Shown here: positions 5,677 through 12,496 of the stretch, piece after piece | Layout: every line of letters begins with the position of its first letter | Position numbering within the stretch: the first letter of the stretch is position 1 | Assembly (NCBI GenBank): GCA_017987615.1 | Contig: JAGNTI010000015.1 | Location: 1-14,108 of the forward strand | Direction: 5' to 3' | Origin: Sediminibacterium sp. | Lineage (GTDB): Bacteria; Bacteroidota; Bacteroidia; Chitinophagales; Chitinophagaceae | DNA length: 14,108 bases | Made by a program: the position numbers and the translations under genes | Notes under the pieces: generated by a model | Database searches by the model: none | The model's input: only the letters and a program-made list of their open reading frames with translations | What the model was told of the DNA's origin: nothing

Positions 5677-8600
5677 ATGCTAAAGAAAATCATTGATTTT
5701 TCTATAGCCAATAAATTAATTATTGGTTTATTTATAATCGCACTTGTTGGTTGGGGCAGTTACGAAGTAACCAGGCTTCCTATTGATGCTGTTCCAGATA
5801 TTACAGACAATCAAGTGCAAGTAATTACAGTATCACCTTCACTTGGGGCGCCAGATATTGAAAGGCTGGTAACATTTCCAATTGAGCAGTCTTGTAGTAG
5901 TATTCCAGGGCTTAAACAAATTAGAAGTTTTTCCAGATTTGGATTATCACTAGTAACGATAGTGTTTGATGACGAAACCGATATCTATTGGGCTCGACAA
6001 CAAATTACAGAACAACTTCAAAAAGTAAAACAAGAAATCCCTGAAGGTGTGGGTGCTCCAGAACTTGCGCCAGTTTCTACGGGGCTTGGAGAAATATTTC
6101 AGTATGTTGTTAGGCCTTTAAAAGGATTTGAAAACACTTATGGTCCCATGGAGCTCCGAACCATTCAGGACTGGATTGTTAGAAGGCAATTGTTAGGAAC
6201 ACCTGGTGTTGCTGAAGTATCCAGTTTTGGCGGGAAGTTAAAGCAATATGAAATTGCTGTTAAGCAGGAGAAATTAAAGTCGATGGGTATTACCATCGGT
6301 GATGTTTTTGAAGCACTTGAAAAAAACAATCAAAATACGGGTGGTGCATATATCGAAAAAGGGCCTACTGTTTTATATATCAGAACAGAAGGGTTAACCG
6401 GAAGTATCGACGATATTGAAAAAGTAGTGGTTAAATCATTAGATGGCGGTACGCCACTTCTCATACGTGATGTTGCAACCGTGCAATATGGCGCTGCCAT
6501 TAGGTATGGTGCCATGACGTATAATGCAGATGGTGAAGTAGCGGGTGCGGTAGTCATGATGTTAAAAGGGGCTAATTCGTCGGAAGTTATTAAACGGGTA
6601 AAAGCAAGGGTTGCGGAAATTCAAAAAATGCTACCAGAAGGTGTGGTGATTGAGCCGTTTTTAGACCGTACAAAAATGGTCAACAATGCCATTAGCACCG
6701 TTCAAACCAATTTAATTGAAGGCGCACTAATTGTAGTTTTTGTATTGGTGTTTTTCCTTGGCAATATTAGAGCCGGACTCATTGTATCATCAGTGATTCC
6801 GCTTTCGATGTTATTTGCCATTATTTTAATGAATTATTTTGGAGTTGGCGGTAATCTAATGTCGCTTGGCGCCATTGATTTTGGGCTCATAGTGGATGGG
6901 TCGGTTATTGTGGTGGAAGCCATACTGCACCGCTTTGCACACGCAAAACATTTTAGGGGATTATCTTCTATTGGTCAAAAAGAAATGGATGATGAAGTAG
7001 GTTCTAGTACAGGATCAATGATTAAATCAGCAGTGTTTAGTCAAATCATTATTTTAATTGTGTACCTACCTATTTTATCGCTACAGGGTATTGAAGGTAA
7101 AATGTTTAAGCCAATGGCTTTTACAGTTGCTTTTGCAATCATCGGCGCATTTATTTTATCCATTACCTATGTGCCTATGATGGCGGCGCTCGTACTTAAT
7201 AAAAAGCTGAATCATAAAAAAACTTGGACCGATAAACTCATTGCTTTTATAGAAAGAAAGTACCAGCCCATTTTGCAAAAAATATTGGGGATTCCTAAAC
7301 TGGTAATTGGTACAACAGTTGTATTGTTTGGTGTTGCTGTTCTTTTATTAACGAGAATGGGGGGAGAATTTATGCCATCACTTGAAGAAGGTGATTTTGC
7401 AGTGGAAACGCGCCTTTTAACAGGAAGTAATTTGAATAGTTCAATTGCCTCTACGCAGGAGGCCGTTAAACTTTTGTTGGCCAACTTTCCAGAAATCACA
7501 AAAGTGGTTACAAAAATTGGCAGTGCAGAAATCCCTACCGACCCTATGCCTTTTGAAGCAGGTGACATGATGGTAATCTTGAAGGATAAAAAAGAATGGA
7601 CTTCGGCCAAAACCTTTCCAGAACTATCTGAAAAAATGACCGCCGTTTTAGAGCAGGTGCCTGGCATCACGGTAGGATTTCAATACCCGGTACAAATGCG
7701 TTTTAATGAACTCATGACAGGCGCAAGACAGGACGTTGTTTGTAAAATTTTTGGTGAGAATTTAGATTCGCTAGCTGTATACGCATCTAGGTTAAATTCG
7801 ATTGTGCAAACCGTTGATGGGGCTGTTGATATATATGAAGAACAAGTAACTGGTATGCCGCAGGTTGTTGTGAAATACAATAGAGACGCCATGGCTAAAT
7901 ATGGGGTGCATGTGTCTGATGTAAATAGAGTGGTCAATACCGCATTTGCTGGTCAGGTTACAGGTCAGGTGTATGAAGAGGAAAAACGTTTTGACATGGT
8001 GGTTAGACTTTCAGATAGTGCGAGAAAAAACATGGAAGATATAGCGTCGCTTCAAATTTCAACAGCGCAAGGCACACAAATTCCGCTAGCGTATGTAGCG
8101 TCTATTACAGAAATTGAAGGCGTCAATCAAATACAAAGAGAAAATACAAAAAGAAGAATTATAGTAGGCTTTAATGTGGCTGGAAAAGACGTTCAAACAA
8201 TTGTTCAGACACTACAACAAAAAGTAGAAGCGCAATTAAATTTACCCAAAGGGTACACCATTGTTTATGGTGGTTCTTTTGAAAATATGACAGCTGCTAA
8301 AGAGCGATTAGCCATTGTAGTACCCGTGGCTTTATTGTTGATATTTTTACTTTTGTATTTTGCTTTTGGTTCTGTTAAGCAAGGGCTACTTATTTATACG
8401 GCTATTCCACTCTCTGCAATGGGTGGTATTTTTGCACTCTGGATGAGGGATATGCCATTTAGTATTTCTGCAGGTGTGGGCTTTATTGCGCTATTTGGTG
8501 TAGCGGTATTAAATGGAATTTTACTTGTATCTGAATTTAATAGGCTTAAAGCTGCCGGCTGGCATGACGTTAAGCGTATTGTGATTCATGCTACTAAATC

Positions 8601-10035
8601 AAAAATGAGGGCCGTGCTTATGACAGCGCTTGTTCCATCACTTGGGTTTATTCCAATGGCCATAAGTACAGGTGCCGGCGGTGAAGTGCAAAAGCCATTA
8701 GCCACCGTAGTGATTGGAGGACTTATCCTTTCTACCTTATTAACCCTATTTGTTTTACCAGTTATGTATATACTTTTTGAAATGGGAACGAAATATTTGA
8801 AAGGCAAAAAATTAATTGTAATGCTTGGTGCTTTGCTTGTTGGGGTGTCTGCGCATTCGCAAGTAAGTATACAGCTAAATGCTGCCATTGATAGTGCCAT
8901 TAAAAACAATGCACAGTATAATGCAGGTAATTTGCAAGTTGATTACGCCCGTGCGATGGAAAAGACGAGCACCGAAATTGATAAAACCGTATTTGATTTT
9001 GGATATGGCAAGCTCAATAGTTTTCAAACAGACAACCGTCTTGGTGTTTCTCAGAGTTTGCAATTTCCTGCTGTATATAAAAATCAAGCAGCAGCCAATA
9101 AACTAGTTACTCAAATCGCACAAACATCGCAACTCATTAGGACGCAGGAGTTAACGAGGCTTGTAAAGCAGCAGTATTATCATATTTTATTAATGGAGCA
9201 ACAGCTGCAGCTATTAACCGCTGCAGATAGTTTTTACAATGCATTTTTAGCGCGTGCTAAAGAAAGGTTGTCAAGTGGTGCTTCTGATGTTTTGGAACTT
9301 GTTACTGCAGAAAATCAATTACTGCAAATACAAAATCAGCTGGGACAGCTAAGGGCAGCAAAAAGTATTGCAGTGGATCAGTTTAACCGAACTGTAAACA
9401 CTTCGAGTAAAGTGCAGCCTTATAATACCAGTATTGTATATGATGGAGTAGTGTTGTCAAATATTGCACTGATTGAGTCGGCTCCTTTGGTACAATTACA
9501 GCGGCAGCAAATTGATTTATCAGAAAAATTAGTGGCAGTAGAAAAGAGTAAATTAAATCCTTCTTTTTTACTAGGCTACAGCTCAATGACCATCAATGGA
9601 TGGCAGGCTATTTCGCAAACTGCCGATAAATACTTTGGATCTTCTGATCGTTTTGGTGCGGTAAGTGTTGGTTTAATGGTGCCCATTTTTTCGGGGGCGC
9701 AAAAAGCAAGAATTAGCGCTGGTTCTATTTTAGTGAAGCAAAAGAAATTAGAAGAAACAGCTGTAAAGCAGGAGTTGCAACAAAAAATACAAGAAGCTAC
9801 GGCGCTTTATATTCAATATAAAAAAGCAATCGATGGTTATCACAAAAAAGGACTACCAGGTGCTGCTTTACTTATGCAATCAGCTACTCAAAAATTAACA
9901 GCGGGTGACATCAACTATTTAGACTGGGTGATGCTTATGAATCAGTCTATTCAAACACGTGCTAATTATTATATGGAAGTTGCTCATTACAACGAAGCTG
10001 CTTTTGAATTAGAAAAATTAAATACAATACAATAA
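5677..10035 (+). CDS. Heavy-metal efflux RND pump (CusA/CzcA family) fused to a TolC-like outer-membrane factor
   Basis: This 1452-residue fusion is inferred to export metal cations using the proton gradient. Residues 1 to about 1040 form a full HME-RND pump: TM1 near 12-30, PIDAVPDITDNQVQV, the TM4 signature D401-FGLIV-D407-G-x-x-x-x-x-E414 (matching CzcA D402, D408, E415), and GVAVLNG (941-947) in the C-terminal membrane block. Lysines at 1039-1045 precede a hydrophobic stretch (1046-1059) ending AHSQ, like a signal peptide. Residues 1062-1452 form a TolC/OEP-type channel subunit with long helical segments. CusA methionines 573, 623 and 672 align by eye to E577, A628 and E678, favouring a divalent-cation pump. 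ATG 5677 (MLKKIIDFSIANK) is the canonical RND start; an in-frame TTG at 5623 is rejected. The adaptor gene follows after 15 bases. Confidence 0.93.
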   Translation: MLKKIIDFSIANKLIIGLFIIALVGWGSYEVTRLPIDAVPDITDNQVQVITVSPSLGAPDIERLVTFPIEQSCSSIPGLKQIRSFSRFGLSLVTIVFDDETDIYWARQQITEQLQKVKQEIPEGVGAPELAPVSTGLGEIFQYVVRPLKGFENTYGPMELRTIQDWIVRRQLLGTPGVAEVSSFGGKLKQYEIAVKQEKLKSMGITIGDVFEALEKNNQNTGGAYIEKGPTVLYIRTEGLTGSIDDIEKVVVKSLDGGTPLLIRDVATVQYGAAIRYGAMTYNADGEVAGAVVMMLKGANSSEVIKRVKARVAEIQKMLPEGVVIEPFLDRTKMVNNAISTVQTNLIEGALIVVFVLVFFLGNIRAGLIVSSVIPLSMLFAIILMNYFGVGGNLMSLGAIDFGLIVDGSVIVVEAILHRFAHAKHFRGLSSIGQKEMDDEVGSSTGSMIKSAVFSQIIILIVYLPILSLQGIEGKMFKPMAFTVAFAIIGAFILSITYVPMMAALVLNKKLNHKKTWTDKLIAFIERKYQPILQKILGIPKLVIGTTVVLFGVAVLLLTRMGGEFMPSLEEGDFAVETRLLTGSNLNSSIASTQEAVKLLLANFPEITKVVTKIGSAEIPTDPMPFEAGDMMVILKDKKEWTSAKTFPELSEKMTAVLEQVPGITVGFQYPVQMRFNELMTGARQDVVCKIFGENLDSLAVYASRLNSIVQTVDGAVDIYEEQVTGMPQVVVKYNRDAMAKYGVHVSDVNRVVNTAFAGQVTGQVYEEEKRFDMVVRLSDSARKNMEDIASLQISTAQGTQIPLAYVASITEIEGVNQIQRENTKRRIIVGFNVAGKDVQTIVQTLQQKVEAQLNLPKGYTIVYGGSFENMTAAKERLAIVVPVALLLIFLLLYFAFGSVKQGLLIYTAIPLSAMGGIFALWMRDMPFSISAGVGFIALFGVAVLNGILLVSEFNRLKAAGWHDVKRIVIHATKSKMRAVLMTALVPSLGFIPMAISTGAGGEVQKPLATVVIGGLILSTLLTLFVLPVMYILFEMGTKYLKGKKLIVMLGALLVGVSAHSQVSIQLNAAIDSAIKNNAQYNAGNLQVDYARAMEKTSTEIDKTVFDFGYGKLNSFQTDNRLGVSQSLQFPAVYKNQAAANKLVTQIAQTSQLIRTQELTRLVKQQYYHILLMEQQLQLLTAADSFYNAFLARAKERLSSGASDVLELVTAENQLLQIQNQLGQLRAAKSIAVDQFNRTVNTSSKVQPYNTSIVYDGVVLSNIALIESAPLVQLQRQQIDLSEKLVAVEKSKLNPSFLLGYSSMTINGWQAISQTADKYFGSSDRFGAVSVGLMVPIFSGAQKARISAGSILVKQKKLEETAVKQELQQKIQEATALYIQYKKAIDGYHKKGLPGAALLMQSATQKLTAGDINYLDWVMLMNQSIQTRANYYMEVAHYNEAAFELEKLNTIQ

Positions 10036-10050
10036 TTATAATTCATCTAT

Positions 10051-11184
10051 ATGAAAACAATATCTATTTTATCGGCGTCCTTTTTACTATTAGCAGCCTG
10101 CTCAACAAAAGTTGAAAAAGAAAATGCAGTTGCAAAGGGTGAGGCTCAGGTAACAAATACGGTTACTCTTACTAAAGCCCAATTGGACTTGGCTAAATTA
10201 AGCATAGGAAATTTGAGTGCTATGCAAATGCATAAAACCATTAAAGTAAACGGCTTTATGGATGTCCCGCCTCAAAACATGTTATCTGTGAGTATTCCAA
10301 TGGGAGGGTATGTAAAAAAAGCCAATTTAATTCCTGGCCAAAAAGTGAATAAGGGCACAGTGCTAGCGGTATTAGAAGACGCTTCTTATGTTAGCTTACA
10401 GCAAGATTATTTAACGGCAAAAAGTAAGCTTGTTTTTTTAGAGGCGGATTATAATAGACAAAAGGCATTAAATGCAAGTAAGAGCTCTAGCGATAGACAG
10501 TTTCAACTTGCTTTATCGGAATTTGAAAGTCAGAAGTACCTCGTTAAATCATTAAGTGAAAAACTACAATTGATGGGTATTGTTCCGGCTCAACTAAGTG
10601 AAAACAATATTTCTAAATCAATTGCTTTTAAATCTCCCATTAGTGGATATGTGACTAAAGTAAATGTAAATGCAGGAAAATATGTTGCTCCCACCGATGT
10701 ATTATTTGAAATCATGGATCCTTCCGATTTACATGCTCGCTTAGTTGTTTTTGAAAACGATGCAACTGCTATAAAAAAAGGAAACAAAGTAAAATTCACT
10801 GAAAATAATAAGCCTAGTAAAACTTATGAAGCCGAAGTACATGTTATTACCCCTAATATAGAAAATGAGCGCACCACAGAAGTGCATTGTGATCTTATTA
10901 GTAAAAATACGGGCTTGTTTCCGGGTACTTTTGTAAACGCCGAAATTGAATTAAACAATGTAGAGGTTCAGGTAATTCCTGCTGCTTCTATTGTAAAGTG
11001 GCAAAACAAATCTTATGTATTTGTTGAAACAGGGGTTGCTACATACGTTATGATACCAGTTGTTACAGGCATGGAAAGCAAGGGTATGGTTGAAGTTGTT
11101 TCTGGCATTACTGCTGCTCAAAAAGTGGTGGTAGCAAATGCTTACACTTTACTCATGAAACTAAAAAACAGTAGCGAAGAATAG
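10051..11184 (+). CDS. RND periplasmic adaptor (membrane-fusion) lipoprotein, CusB/CzcB/HlyD type
   Basis: This 377-residue protein has a lipobox LLAAC with the lipidated cysteine at C17. Domain order is typical of the family: first lipoyl half (about 80-110, VSIPMGGYVKK ... PGQKVNKGTVLAVLED), alpha-helical hairpin (about 113-178), second lipoyl half (about 190-225, FKSPISGYVTKVNVNAGKYV), beta-barrel (about 228-300), and membrane-proximal domain to the end. It should link the inner-membrane pump to the outer-membrane channel in the periplasm. It lacks a Met- or His-rich metal-binding N-terminus, so no substrate is visible from it. The gene follows the pump-channel gene by 15 bases, forming a complete tripartite set with only two genes. 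It ends 5 bases from the convergent ispH stop. Confidence 0.92.
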   Translation: MKTISILSASFLLLAACSTKVEKENAVAKGEAQVTNTVTLTKAQLDLAKLSIGNLSAMQMHKTIKVNGFMDVPPQNMLSVSIPMGGYVKKANLIPGQKVNKGTVLAVLEDASYVSLQQDYLTAKSKLVFLEADYNRQKALNASKSSSDRQFQLALSEFESQKYLVKSLSEKLQLMGIVPAQLSENNISKSIAFKSPISGYVTKVNVNAGKYVAPTDVLFEIMDPSDLHARLVVFENDATAIKKGNKVKFTENNKPSKTYEAEVHVITPNIENERTTEVHCDLISKNTGLFPGTFVNAEIELNNVEVQVIPAASIVKWQNKSYVFVETGVATYVMIPVVTGMESKGMVEVVSGITAAQKVVVANAYTLLMKLKNSSEE

Positions 11185-11189
11185 ACGCC

Positions 11190-12416
11190 TTATTTTTTTT
11201 CAACATTTGCAAAATCAACCTGATCTTCAACGTTGTAAAAGCCTGCAATCTTTTGTATCACTGCTTCTACAACTGCGTCTGGACAACTAGCGCCACTGGT
11301 GATAAGTATTTTCACCTCGCTTTGTTCAGGTAAATAATTGTCAAGTGTTTGTAGTTCTTTGGTGTTCCAGTTTCTATGTTCAATAGCTGATTTTGAAAGG
11401 AGTCTGTCCGGACCATCAATAAAATAGGTAGGTAGTTTTTGTTCGCAAAGTTCTACTAGGTGCGATGAGTTGCTGCTATTATAACCTCCAATAACAATGG
11501 CCAAATTGGCCTCGGTATCAAGCATGCCTTTAACAGCCGTTTGGTTGTCGCTTGTTGCATAACAAAGCGTATCTCTTGTATCTGCAAAACGAGTAGCAAT
11601 ACTTTCGTCTGTTAATTGATAGTGTTTTTTGATGGTCTCTTTTAAGTATTCCGATATAGCTTGAGTATCTGAAGCTAATTGTGTTGTTTGGTTGACAACA
11701 CCAATTTTTGCTAAATCTTTGTTGATATCAAAATCTGGTGAGTAGCGGCCTTCAAACTCTTTATAAAATCCTTCAGCTTCTTTTTCGCCAGTTATATATT
11801 TTGCAAGTGCTATGGTTTCTTCCATATCATTTACCACAACGGTAGGTGTATGATAGGAAGCATGAGAAAAGGTAGCCCTAGTTTCTTCGTGTTTGGGCTT
11901 ACCATGTACAATTATACTGTATCCTTTTTGTGCAATCTGTTCACTTCTATTCCAAACTTTTTCTACAAATGGACAAGTGGTATTGTATTTTTCTGTTACA
12001 ATTCCTTTGGCTGCTAGCGTAGCTTCCATGTCGAGTGTTGTGCCAAATGCGGGAATGATAACAATATCTTCTTTTGTAAGTGTATCGAGCGGAATTAATG
12101 TTTTACCATTGGTGTCTTGTAAAAATTTGACCCCTCTTGCAAGTAAGTCTTCATTTACTTGCGGGTTATGAATCATTTCGCTGAGTAAGAAAATTCTTTT
12201 ACCCGGGTTTTCGTCGATAGTTCTAAAAGCAATTTCAATGGCATTTTCTACCCCATAGCAAAATCCAAAATGTCTAGCTAAGTAAATATGAACATTCCCA
12301 AGCTTCAATAAAGTTGGGGTAAAATCTTTTTTAAGCTTATCCTCGTCTTTTCGGTACTGTTTAATAGCACTTATAAGAGGGCTTCTATAGCCAGTAGGAA
12401 CGTTAAACTGCTTCAT
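11190..12416 (-). CDS. ispH: 4-hydroxy-3-methylbut-2-enyl diphosphate reductase (IspH/LytB), long form
   Basis: This is the last enzyme of the MEP isoprenoid pathway; it uses a [4Fe-4S] cluster to reduce HMBPP to IPP and DMAPP in the cytosol. The three cluster cysteines are visible: C53 (HFGFCYGVENA), C148 (NTTCPFVEK) and C285 (DTLCYATSDNQ). Also present are IHNPQVNE, the HGKPKHEET region, NQTTQL, and the substrate-binding NSSNSSHL and SGASCPDAVV. At 408 residues it is longer than E. coli IspH (316), with about 40 extra N-terminal residues and an inserted middle segment, as in the long form seen in Bacteroidota and cyanobacteria. The ATG at 12416 (MKQFNVPTGYRSPL) is chosen because a TATCTTTG box ends 4 bases upstream; starts further upstream would lie within or before that promoter. 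Confidence 0.95.
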   Translation of the reverse strand: MKQFNVPTGYRSPLISAIKQYRKDEDKLKKDFTPTLLKLGNVHIYLARHFGFCYGVENAIEIAFRTIDENPGKRIFLLSEMIHNPQVNEDLLARGVKFLQDTNGKTLIPLDTLTKEDIVIIPAFGTTLDMEATLAAKGIVTEKYNTTCPFVEKVWNRSEQIAQKGYSIIVHGKPKHEETRATFSHASYHTPTVVVNDMEETIALAKYITGEKEAEGFYKEFEGRYSPDFDINKDLAKIGVVNQTTQLASDTQAISEYLKETIKKHYQLTDESIATRFADTRDTLCYATSDNQTAVKGMLDTEANLAIVIGGYNSSNSSHLVELCEQKLPTYFIDGPDRLLSKSAIEHRNWNTKELQTLDNYLPEQSEVKILITSGASCPDAVVEAVIQKIAGFYNVEDQVDFANVEKK

Positions 12417-12420
12417 AATA

Positions 12421-12428
12421 CAAAGATA
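12421..12428 (-). promoter_or_regulatory. -7 box TATCTTTG for ispH, 4 bases before its ATG
   Basis: On the minus strand this is a perfect TAnnTTTG, followed by tatt and then the ispH ATG at 12416. The geometry predicts transcription starting at or within a base or two of the start codon. A TTG at 12455-12453 (minus strand) could be a -33 element, but its 24-base spacing is longer than usual. Confidence 0.55.
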
Positions 12429-12484
12429 AGGGCATCTGTTAACCTGAAATAACAATCTGGGGGTAAACTTAGGCCGCTGAGTGT

Positions 12485-12492
12485 TACCTTTG
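12485..12492 (+). promoter_or_regulatory. -7 box TACCTTTG for the ABC-F gene, 4 bases before its ATG
   Basis: This is a perfect TAnnTTTG, followed by cgcc and the ATG at 12497. The two divergent -7 boxes (ispH and this one) lie about 57 bases apart, so both promoters share one 80-base intergenic region. No Shine-Dalgarno sequence can fit between this box and the start codon. Confidence 0.55.
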
Positions 12493-12496
12493 CGCC

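Noticed and set aside
8879..9106. Open frames of 60-150 codons overlapping the pump, porin and ispH genes on either strand
   Set aside because: They lie inside well-supported genes, lack recognisable domains or promoters, and are explained as shadow frames.
11193..11200. Run of T after the adaptor stop as a terminator
   Set aside because: It is the lysine codons at the end of ispH read on the other strand, and no stem precedes it.
12417..12455. Longer ispH reading with 13 extra N-terminal residues
   Set aside because: These codons overlap the TATCTTTG promoter box, and the family-like start is MKQFNVPTGYRSPL at 12416.
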